Source: Brachybacterium paraconglomeratum (GTDB lineage: Bacteria; Actinomycetota; Actinomycetes; Actinomycetales; Dermabacteraceae). From it: DNA of 64,000 nt. The position numbers and the translations under genes were made by a program. Within the stretch, counting starts at the first letter, position 1. The number at the start of each line of letters is the position of its first letter. The notes beneath the pieces were generated by a model. The model was not told the DNA's origin, made no database searches, and worked only from the letters and a program-made list of their open reading frames with translations. The stretch lies in the NCBI RefSeq assembly GCF_003994255.1, contig NZ_ML133856.1:62001-126000 (forward strand), in the 5' to 3' direction. This document shows, piece by piece, positions 35,493-44,195 of this stretch.

Positions 35493-36523
35493 CCGGCGAC
35501 CCGGTCCGCGAGCTCGCGTGCGAGCAGCAGCGCGCCCGGCAGCCCGTCGGGCGCGGGGCTCACGGAGCGGCGACGGTCCTGCAGCGAGGCCGTCACCTCG
35601 TCATGGATCGGGCCCGGGCCGGTGAGCACGGAGCCGGCGAGCACGACGGGCAGCACCGCCTCCGGATCCAGCGCCTCGACCGTGTCCAGCACGTGCTCGA
35701 TCACGGCGGCGAGGATGCCGCGGGCGACCGGGTCCTCCCGCACCCGGGCGGGCAGCGGCGCGAAGCGTCCCAGCGCCGCCGGCGCCCCGGCGGGCAGGTG
35801 CTCGTCGAGCGCGCGGATCAGGTCCTGGCGCGGGTCGCCGGTGGGGGAGGGCGGGCGATGCCCCTCGCGCAGGTCCAGGCCCAGCGCGGCGCCGACCTCC
35901 TCGGTCAGCAGGGTGCGGGCACCGCGGCCGTCGAGGTCCGCGGCGACCGCCTCGAGGGTGCGCCGCCCCAGCCACACCGCGGAGCCGACATCGCCCAGCA
36001 GCCAGCCCATCCCGTCGCGGCGGGCGATCGCCTCCCGGTCGCGGAAGCGGACCGCGACCGCGCCGGTCCCGGCGAGCACCAGCAGGCCGTCGTCGCCCAC
36101 CCCACCGGAGAGGAAGGCGGTGTGCAGGTCGTCGGTGACCAGGAGGCGCTCGGCGGGGATCCCGAGCGGGTCGAGGCGCTCGCCGACCGCGGCGCGGACC
36201 TCCGCCGCACGCGCCGGCCCCGCCCCGGAGATGCCGAGCGCGACCGCCGCGACCTCGGCGGCGGGGCCGTCGGCGAGCGGGCCGGCGGGCCCGTCGGAGG
36301 TGTCGTCGTCGACGTCCGCGTCGGCGGCGCGCAGTGCGAGCCGGGCCTGCTCGAGCACCTCGGCGATCGTGGCCGCGAGCGTGTCGAAGGCCGCCGGACC
36401 CGAGGAGCGGAGGTTCGCTCCCGGCCCCTCGACCTGCGCGAGGAGCCCGCCGCCCACCGACGCGGCGACCAGCCGCGAGCGCGTCCCCCCGACATCCCCG
36501 GCGAGCACCAGGTGCTGGCGCAT
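35489..36523 (-). CDS. BadF/BadG-type N-acetylglucosamine (amino-sugar) kinase
   Basis: 344-residue ASKHA-fold kinase. The phosphate-1 loop is LAGDVGGTRSRLVAAS, the catalytic region LLVTDDLHTAFLSGG, the glycine motif VLAGTGAVAVRF and the family stretch GMGWLLGDVGSAVWLGRRTL. Similar proteins phosphorylate GlcNAc, MurNAc or glucosamine. Divergent from murQ, a placement seen for MurNAc kinases, so MurNAc or GlcNAc is the likely substrate (inference). GGAGGAGGGAG precedes the ATG. Confidence 0.82.
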   Translation of the reverse strand: MRQHLVLAGDVGGTRSRLVAASVGGGLLAQVEGPGANLRSSGPAAFDTLAATIAEVLEQARLALRAADADVDDDTSDGPAGPLADGPAAEVAAVALGISGAGPARAAEVRAAVGERLDPLGIPAERLLVTDDLHTAFLSGGVGDDGLLVLAGTGAVAVRFRDREAIARRDGMGWLLGDVGSAVWLGRRTLEAVAADLDGRGARTLLTEEVGAALGLDLREGHRPPSPTGDPRQDLIRALDEHLPAGAPAALGRFAPLPARVREDPVARGILAAVIEHVLDTVEALDPEAVLPVVLAGSVLTGPGPIHDEVTASLQDRRRSVSPAPDGLPGALLLARELADRVAG

Positions 36524-36590
36524 AGGGCTCCCTCCTCCAGCGTTCCCCGTCGAGCGTCCCCCACATCGTAGGGGCCGCGCCCGCCTGTCC

Positions 36591-36596
36591 TACGCT
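36591..36596 (+). promoter_or_regulatory. murQ promoter -10
   Basis: TACGCT with five bases to GTG 36602. Transcription would start near 36602; a ribosome site (GGAG at 36624-36627) then precedes GTG 36632, so the leader is about 30 bases if that start is used. Confidence 0.45.
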
Positions 36597-36631
36597 GTCC
36601 CGTGCGACGCCCACCGATCATTGGAGACCAC

Positions 36632-37600
36632 GTGAGCAACCCCCGCAGGGACCCGAGCCGCCTCGACGTCGACCTGGTGGGGCTCGCCTCGCCCACCGAG
36701 GAGCGCAATCCCGCCAGCGCCGAGCTGGACACCCTCGACGCCCGCGGGATGGTCGACGTGATCCTCGGCGAGGACGCGACCGTCGCCGCGGCGGTCCAGG
36801 CGCGCTCCGCCGAGATCGCCGCGCTGGTGGAGACGTGCGTGGCGGCGATCGCGGACGGCGGCACCGTCCACTACCTCGGGGCCGGCACCTCGGGCCGGCT
36901 CGCGGTGCTGGACGCGGTCGAGCTCGCCCCGACCTTCGACGCCGACGAGTCGATGGTCACCGCCCATCTCGCGGGCGGGCCCGGCGCCTTCCTCACCGCG
37001 GTCGAGGGCGCCGAGGACTCCGCCGCGCAGGGCGCGCAGCTGGTGCGCGAGCAGTGCCGTGAGGGCGATGTCGTGATCGGCCTCGCCGCGAGCGGCCGCA
37101 CCCCCTTCGTGGCCAGCGCGCTCGAGGCCGCCCGCGCCGCGGGGATGCCCACCGCGCTGATCTCCGCGAACCCCGCCGCTCCGCTCGCCCCGCTCGCGGA
37201 CCATGCGATCCTCCTCGACGTCGGCCCCGAGGTGGTCACCGGCTCCACCCGCATGAAGGCCGGGACCGCGCAGAAGCTCACCCTCAACGCCCTCTCCACC
37301 GCGACGATGGTCCGGCTCGGGACCACCTTCGGGAACCTGATGATCCAGGTGCGGCCCACGAACGAGAAGCTCGTCGCCCGCACCGTGCGGATGCTCGTCC
37401 AGGCCAGCGGCGCCGAGCCCGAGGAGGCGGCGCGGGTGCTCGAGGACGCGGGCGGCAGCGTGCGCGTCGCGCTGGTCGCGCTGCTGTCCGGGACGGACGC
37501 CCGGGCGTCGGCCGCCGCGCTCGAGGACTTCCCCCGGGACCCCCGCCGGATCGGCGACCCCGCCGGGATCCGCTCCGCGGTCGCGGCGCTGGGCGGATAA
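36632..37600 (+). CDS. murQ: N-acetylmuramic acid 6-phosphate etherase
   Basis: Cleaves the lactyl ether of MurNAc-6-P, giving GlcNAc-6-P and D-lactate. 322 residues, normal for the family. SIS-domain signature HYLGAGTSGRLAVLDAVELA (near residue 80), followed by VIGLAASGRTPFVASAL and GPEVVTGSTRMKAGTAQKLT, all typical of MurQ. GTG 36632 is preferred because it has a ribosome site and gives the usual length; GTG 36602 would add ten residues. Completes the route from AnmK product to central amino-sugar metabolism. Confidence 0.93.
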   Translation: MSNPRRDPSRLDVDLVGLASPTEERNPASAELDTLDARGMVDVILGEDATVAAAVQARSAEIAALVETCVAAIADGGTVHYLGAGTSGRLAVLDAVELAPTFDADESMVTAHLAGGPGAFLTAVEGAEDSAAQGAQLVREQCREGDVVIGLAASGRTPFVASALEAARAAGMPTALISANPAAPLAPLADHAILLDVGPEVVTGSTRMKAGTAQKLTLNALSTATMVRLGTTFGNLMIQVRPTNEKLVARTVRMLVQASGAEPEEAARVLEDAGGSVRVALVALLSGTDARASAAALEDFPRDPRRIGDPAGIRSAVAALGG

Positions 37601-37605
37601 TTCCC

Positions 37606-37696
37606 TCGACGGCGCCGGGGCGCGGCCCCTACCGTGGTCGCCATGCGTCTGTGATCAGCCCCGCGCCCGCCGTCCCTCCGCGCCGAGGAGCTGATC
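37606..37696 (+). promoter_or_regulatory. leader region of the ABC-F gene with ribosome-site-masking stem
   Basis: -35-like TCGACG (37606-37611) and -10 TACCGT (37630-37635) put the transcript start at the upstream ATG 37643. After that three-codon ORF, GATCAGCCCC (37653-37662) can pair with GGAGCTGATC (37687-37696; one mismatch), which contains most of the GAGGAG ribosome site of the ABC-F gene. AT-rich ATAATT sits just upstream of the -35, as in WhiB7-type promoters. A translational attenuator is inferred. Confidence 0.55.
37643..37654 (+). CDS. three-codon leader ORF Met-Arg-Leu-stop
   Basis: ATG CGT CTG TGA, starting seven bases after the -10 TACCGT and so probably the very 5' end of the mRNA. 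Its stop codon overlaps the first arm of the stem that masks the ABC-F ribosome site. Met-Arg-Leu is the start of the macrolide-sensing MRLR motif known from ErmD-type leader peptides, so drug-dependent ribosome arrest here could open the stem. Read directly from the sequence. Confidence 0.5.
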   Translation: MRL

Positions 37697-37697
37697 C

Positions 37698-39401
<1,704 letters not shown>

Positions 39402-39434
39402 GCGCAACCCCCGACGCCCAGGAGGAGCGCAGCC

Positions 39435-40724
39435 ATGACGCAGCAGGACCAGAAGTTCGAGACCCTCGCCGTCCACGCCGGCCAGACCCCCGACGCGGAC
39501 GCGGGCTCGCGCGCCCTGCCCATCCACCAGACGACCAGCTTCGTCTTCCCCTCGGCGCAGTCCGCCGCGGACCGCTTCGCGCTCGCCGAGGCCGCCCCGA
39601 TCTACACCCGCATCACCAACCCCACCCAGGCCGCGGTCGAGGACCGCATCGCCGCGCTCGAGGGCGGCGTGGCCGGGCTCCTGCTCGCCTCCGGGCAGAG
39701 CGCCATCACGCTGTCGATCCTGAACCTCGCCGGGGCCGGCGACTCGGTCGCCGTCTCCCCGAGCCTGTACGGCGGCTCCTTCAACCTCTTCAAGCACACC
39801 CTCACCCGCCTCGGCATCACCCCGCAGTGGGTCGAGGACCCGACCGATCCCGCCTCCTGGCGCGCCGCCGCGGACGGGACCACCCGCGCCTTCTTCGTGG
39901 AGTCGATCCCGAACCCGCAGCAGGACATCCCGGACCTGCGCGCCCTCGCCGACGTCGCCCACGAGGTCGGCGTCCCGCTGATCGTCGACAACACCGTCGC
40001 GACCCCGTACCTGCTGCGCCCGCTCGAGCACGGCGCGGACGTGGTCGTGCACTCGGCGACCAAGTTCCTCGGCGGGCACGGCACCTCGATCGCGGGCGCG
40101 ATCGTGGACGGCGGCAGCTTCGACTTCACCGCCCACGCCGAGAAGTACCCCCAGTTCACCGAGCCCGACGAGTCCTACAACGGCCTCGTCTTCGCCGGCG
40201 TGCCCGGCCCCTTCGCGACCCGCGCCCGCACCAACCTGCTGCGCGACCTGGGCCCGGCCGTCTCCCCGTTCAACGCCTTCCTCATCGGGCAGGGCCTGGA
40301 GACGCTGCCGCTGCGGATGGAGCGCCACCTGGAGAACACCCGCCGCGTCGCCGACTTCCTCGAGGCCGACGAGCGGGTGGGCACGGTCACCTGGGCCTCC
40401 CTGCCCTCCTCCCCGCACCACGAGCGGGCCCAGCGCTATCTCCCGAAGGGCTCCGGCAGCGTGCTCGGCTTCGAGCTGCCCGGCGGCCTCGAGGCCGGGC
40501 GCCGCTTCGTGGACGCCCTCACCCTCCACTCGCACGTGGCGAACATCGGCGACGTGCGCAGCCTCGTCATCCACCCCGCCTCGACCACCCACTCGCAGCT
40601 GACCGAGGAGGAGTTGCGCGCCGCCGGCGTCGCCCCCGGCTTCGTCCGCCTCTCCGTGGGCATCGAGCACATCGAGGACATCCTCGCCGACCTGGAGCAG
40701 GGGCTCGCGGCGGTGTCGGCCTGA
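39435..40724 (+). CDS. metY: O-acetylhomoserine sulfhydrylase
   Basis: 429-residue Cys/Met-metabolism PLP enzyme forming homocysteine from O-acetylhomoserine and sulfide. The lysine motif is [20 protein letters not shown] (lysine near residue 212), with HQTTSFVF and the GYARITNPT-like [20 protein letters not shown] upstream. Length matches MetY rather than the ~390-residue MetB group. CCAGGAGG lies about 10 bases before the ATG. Possibly cotranscribed after the ABC-F gene (33-base gap). Confidence 0.92.
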   Translation: MTQQDQKFETLAVHAGQTPDADAGSRALPIHQTTSFVFPSAQSAADRFALAEAAPIYTRITNPTQAAVEDRIAALEGGVAGLLLASGQSAITLSILNLAGAGDSVAVSPSLYGGSFNLFKHTLTRLGITPQWVEDPTDPASWRAAADGTTRAFFVESIPNPQQDIPDLRALADVAHEVGVPLIVDNTVATPYLLRPLEHGADVVVHSATKFLGGHGTSIAGAIVDGGSFDFTAHAEKYPQFTEPDESYNGLVFAGVPGPFATRARTNLLRDLGPAVSPFNAFLIGQGLETLPLRMERHLENTRRVADFLEADERVGTVTWASLPSSPHHERAQRYLPKGSGSVLGFELPGGLEAGRRFVDALTLHSHVANIGDVRSLVIHPASTTHSQLTEEELRAAGVAPGFVRLSVGIEHIEDILADLEQGLAAVSA

Positions 40725-40776
40725 GCGGCCGCTCCGCGGGCGGGAGCTCGCTGGACGCCGGGGCCGCGGTGATCGT

Positions 40777-40782
40777 TAGGCT
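40777..40782 (+). promoter_or_regulatory. leaderless promoter of the first HAD gene
   Basis: TAGGCT then six bases and ATG 40789. The surrounding GTTAGGCTGGGGC is identical to the rhodanese promoter at 10090. Confidence 0.6.
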
Positions 40783-40788
40783 GGGGCC

Positions 40789-41502
40789 ATGACCGATGCG
40801 AGCGACCCCGGTGCCCTCCTGGCACCCTCCCCGCTGGAGACGTGGCCGCCCGCGTGGTCCCCGGCCGCCGTGGTGATGGACTGCGACGGACTGCTGGTGG
40901 ACACCGAGGGGCGCTGGCTCGCGCTGCAGGAGGACTATCTCGCCGACCACGGCGCGTCCCTCGACCCGGAGGCGCGCCGCGCCCTGACCGGCCGGCCGAT
41001 CGAGGTCGTGGTCACCGCGATCGCCGAGGCCATCGGCAAGGACCCGCACCGCGCCGGGGCGGAGCTCATGGCCGCCCACCAGGAGCGTCTGGAGGAGCCG
41101 CTGGTGCCGCTGCCCGGAGCGGTCAGGACCGTCCGGGCGGTCGCCGCGGTGCGCCCCGTCGCCGTCGCCTCGAACTCCCCGCGGGACCTGCTGGAGCGGA
41201 CCCTCGACGCGCTCGGCCTCACCGACGCCTTCGACGCCCGGGTCTCCCTCGACGACGTCGCCGCCGGGAAGCCGGCCCCCGACCTCTACCTCGCCGCCGC
41301 CGCGGCGCTCGGCGCCGATCCCGCCGACTGCCTGGCGCTGGAGGACTCTGAGACCGGCGCCCGGGCCGCCCTCGCCGCCGGGATGCAGCTCATCGCGGTG
41401 CCGTCGATCCCCGGCCAGGACCCCGTCGCGCCGCGCCGGCTCGACTCCCTCGAGGACCCCGTCCTCGCCGACTGGATCTCGACCTGGGAGGCCCGCCGAT
41501 GA
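40789..41502 (+). CDS. HAD-superfamily phosphatase (first of tandem pair)
   Basis: 237-residue subfamily IA HAD hydrolase. Motif I VMDCDGLLVDTEGRW (nucleophile Asp), motif II serine in VASNSPRDLLE, motif III lysine in AGKPAPDLYLAAAAALG, motif IV CLALEDSETGARAAL. Resembles beta-phosphoglucomutase/sugar phosphatases; substrate unknown. About 30 residues precede motif I. Overlaps the second HAD gene by 4 bases, and the two proteins align along their length, indicating a tandem duplication. Confidence 0.87.
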   Translation: MTDASDPGALLAPSPLETWPPAWSPAAVVMDCDGLLVDTEGRWLALQEDYLADHGASLDPEARRALTGRPIEVVVTAIAEAIGKDPHRAGAELMAAHQERLEEPLVPLPGAVRTVRAVAAVRPVAVASNSPRDLLERTLDALGLTDAFDARVSLDDVAAGKPAPDLYLAAAAALGADPADCLALEDSETGARAALAAGMQLIAVPSIPGQDPVAPRRLDSLEDPVLADWISTWEARR

Positions 41503-42176
41503 GCACCGCGCCCGACCGCTTCGCCCGCGCCTTCGGCGACTGGACCCCGCGCGCCGTCGTCTTCGACTGCGACGGCCTGCTGCTGGACACCGAGTCGGTG
41601 TGGCAGCGCGCCCAGGACACGGTCGTCGCCGCGCGCGGCGCGGTCCTGGACCCCGAGGACGACGCCGTGCTGCACGGCTCGACGATCGAGGTCGCCGCCG
41701 AGCTGATCGCCCGCCGCTCCAACCACACCGAGGCCGAGGTCCTCGCCGACCTGCACCGCGAGTTCGACCACGAGCTCTCCGGCGGGGTGCGCACCCTGCC
41801 CGGCGCGGCCGAGGTGCTGCGGGCGGCAGCGGCCCGGGTGCCGCTGGGCTGCGCCTCGAACTCCTGGCTCGAGGCGCTGGACCATAAGCTCGTCGCCGGC
41901 GGCCTGCGGGAGCACTTCACCGTCCTGGAGGCCTCGGACACCGTCGAGAACCCCAAGCCGGCCCCCGACATGTACGCTGCGGCGGCCCGCGCCCTGGGAC
42001 AGCGGCCCGAGGACTGCCTGGCCCTGGAGGACTCAGGGACCGGAGCCCGCGCCGCCCGCGACGCGGGGCTGCGCCTCATCGCGGTCCCCGCCCCCGGGCA
42101 CCCCGTCCCGCCCGCGGACCTCGCCCTCACCTCCCTCACCGATCCCGAGCTCGCGGCCTGGATCGCGACCTGGTGA
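41499..42176 (+). CDS. HAD-superfamily phosphatase (second of tandem pair)
   Basis: 225-residue paralogue of the preceding protein. Motif I VFDCDGLLLDTESVW, motif II CASNSWLEALD, motif III NPKPAPDMYAAAARALG, motif IV CLALEDSGTGARAA; both end in a similar helix (LADWISTW versus LAAWIATW). Sugar or nucleotide phosphatase of unknown specificity, translationally coupled through ATGA. Confidence 0.87.
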   Translation: MSTAPDRFARAFGDWTPRAVVFDCDGLLLDTESVWQRAQDTVVAARGAVLDPEDDAVLHGSTIEVAAELIARRSNHTEAEVLADLHREFDHELSGGVRTLPGAAEVLRAAAARVPLGCASNSWLEALDHKLVAGGLREHFTVLEASDTVENPKPAPDMYAAAARALGQRPEDCLALEDSGTGARAARDAGLRLIAVPAPGHPVPPADLALTSLTDPELAAWIATW

Positions 42177-42258
42177 CCCGGGAGGGGATCCCGCGCGGAT
42201 GTCCGCGCATGTCACCCGAGTTGGCCCCCGGGCGCCGATCCGGTGTTCACTGGACCCC

Positions 42259-44163
42259 ATGACCACTTCGTCGGACCCCTCCGCGCCCCTGACCTCCCGC
42301 GCCCACGGCTCGCCGCTGCGCGGCCGCGGCTGGCTGAACACCGGCGGCGCCGAGCTGGACCTCGAGACGCTGCGCGGGAAGATCGTGCTGCTGGACTTCT
42401 GGACGTTCTGCTGCGTGAACTGCCTGCACGTCCTGGACGAGCTGCGCCCCCTCGAGGAGAAGTGGGCCGATGAGCTCGTCGTCATCGGCGTGCACTCCCC
42501 GAAGTTCGAGTTCGAGAAGGACCCCGAGGCGCTGCAGGCCAACATCGAGCGCTACGAGGTCTCCCACCCCGTGATCGACGATCCGGAGCTGGAGACCTGG
42601 AGCGCCTACGGCGCCCGCGCCTGGCCCACCCTGATGGTCCTGGACACCCACGGCCGCATCGCCGGCAACCTCTCCGGCGAGGGCCATGCCGCGAACCTCG
42701 ACCGCCTGGTCGCCGAGCTCGTCGCCGAGGGCGAGGCCGACGGCTCGCTGCGTCGCGGCCCCGCGCCGACCGTCCTCGCCGAGCGGACCGAGCAGACCCT
42801 CCGCTTCCCCTCGAAGCTCGCCGTCCTGCCCGACGGCCGGCTGGTGGTCTCCGACGCGGGCCAGCACCGCCTGGTCGTCTTCCAGGCCGACGGCGCGACG
42901 GTCGACGCGATCATCGGCACCGGGGAGCGCGGCCATGCCGACGGCGACGAGGACACCGCCCGGTTCGCCGAGCCCAACGGCGTCCTCGCCCTGCCCGCCG
43001 AGGTCGCCCAGGAGGTCGGCTACGACCTCCTGGTCGCCGACACCGCCGGGCACCGCCTGCGCGGCGTGAAGATCGGGCAGGACCGCCTGCTGCGCTCCCG
43101 CACCACGACCGAGGTCACCACCCTCGCCGGCACCGGCGAGCAGTGGATGCAGGGCGAGCCGCTGCCGCGCGGCGAGGGCGATGCCCGCTCCTACAGCCTC
43201 TCCACCCCCTGGGACCTCACCTGGAGCCACTCCCTGAACCGGGCAGTGATCGCCATGGCCGGGATCCACCAGCTGTGGACCTACGACCCCGCCACCGGCG
43301 CCCTGCTGGTCCTCGCGGGCACCACCCAGGAGGGCCTGGTCGACGGCCCCGCCGTCACCTCCTGGTGGGCGCAGCCCTCGGGCCTGGACGAGATGCCCGA
43401 CGGCCGAATCGTGATCGCGGACTCCGAGTCCTCCGCGGTGCGCCTCCTGGACCCGCAGACCATGCAGGTCAGCACCCTGGTGGGCAAGGGCCTGTTCGAC
43501 TTCGGCCATGTGGACGGACCGCTCGACCGGGCCCGCCTCCAGCACCCCCTCGGCGTGACCGCCCTGCCCGACGGGCGCATCGCGATCGCCGACACCTACA
43601 ACGGCGCGATCCGCCTCCTGGACGAGGAGACCGGCGAGGTCGTCACCGTCGCGACCGACCTCAAGGAGCCCTCCGATGCGATCGTCGGCCCGCCCGTGGA
43701 CGGGATCGGCCAGCTGATCGTCGTCGAGTCCGGCGCGCACCGCATCACCTGGGTGCCGGTCGCGAAGGCCGCCGAGCGCGTGATCGACGAGGGCGCCCAG
43801 CGCTCCGAGCGGCCCGCGACCGAGGTGGGTCCCGGCCCGCTCACCGTGCGCGTGCTGTTCACGCCGCCGCCCGGGCACAAGCTCGACGACTCCCTCGGGC
43901 CGTCCACGCAGGTCACGATCGCGACCACCCCCACCTCGATGCTGACCGGCGGGGGAGGGGTGGACACCGCTCTCGAGCGCACCGTGACCCTCGACCCCGC
44001 GTACGCCGAGGGCGTCCTCCACGTCAGCGCCCGCGCCGCCTCCTGCGACGCGGACCCGGCCGTGGAGTTCCCCGCCTGCCACATGCACCAGCAGGACTGG
44101 GGGGTCCCGATCCGAGTCGTCGAGGGCGGCCCGGATCATCTGGACCTCTCCCTGCTCGCCTGA
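42259..44163 (+). CDS. thioredoxin-like protein with NHL-repeat propeller
   Basis: 634 residues. Residues ~15-160 are a thioredoxin fold with the redox motif CCVNC in FWTFCCVNCLHVLDELRP. Residues ~185-500 carry NHL-type propeller repeats (for example KLAVLPDGRLVVSDAGQHRL, QPSGLDEMPDGRIVIADSES and HPLGVTALPDGRIAIADTYN). A C-terminal beta domain follows. The layout is that of NHLRC2-type proteins, whose biochemical role is unclear. No signal peptide. ATG 42259 has no ribosome site and may be leaderless (TTCACT seven bases upstream); an in-frame ATG at 42199 seems too early. Confidence 0.83.
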   Translation: MTTSSDPSAPLTSRAHGSPLRGRGWLNTGGAELDLETLRGKIVLLDFWTFCCVNCLHVLDELRPLEEKWADELVVIGVHSPKFEFEKDPEALQANIERYEVSHPVIDDPELETWSAYGARAWPTLMVLDTHGRIAGNLSGEGHAANLDRLVAELVAEGEADGSLRRGPAPTVLAERTEQTLRFPSKLAVLPDGRLVVSDAGQHRLVVFQADGATVDAIIGTGERGHADGDEDTARFAEPNGVLALPAEVAQEVGYDLLVADTAGHRLRGVKIGQDRLLRSRTTTEVTTLAGTGEQWMQGEPLPRGEGDARSYSLSTPWDLTWSHSLNRAVIAMAGIHQLWTYDPATGALLVLAGTTQEGLVDGPAVTSWWAQPSGLDEMPDGRIVIADSESSAVRLLDPQTMQVSTLVGKGLFDFGHVDGPLDRARLQHPLGVTALPDGRIAIADTYNGAIRLLDEETGEVVTVATDLKEPSDAIVGPPVDGIGQLIVVESGAHRITWVPVAKAAERVIDEGAQRSERPATEVGPGPLTVRVLFTPPPGHKLDDSLGPSTQVTIATTPTSMLTGGGGVDTALERTVTLDPAYAEGVLHVSARAASCDADPAVEFPACHMHQQDWGVPIRVVEGGPDHLDLSLLA

Positions 44164-44195
44164 CCTCTGACGCCGACGGAAGCTGAAGCCGACCC

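Noticed and set aside
42199-42258. N-terminal extension of the thioredoxin-NHL protein from ATG 42199
   Set aside because: The 20 extra residues are not thioredoxin-like, have no ribosome site and span the probable promoter.
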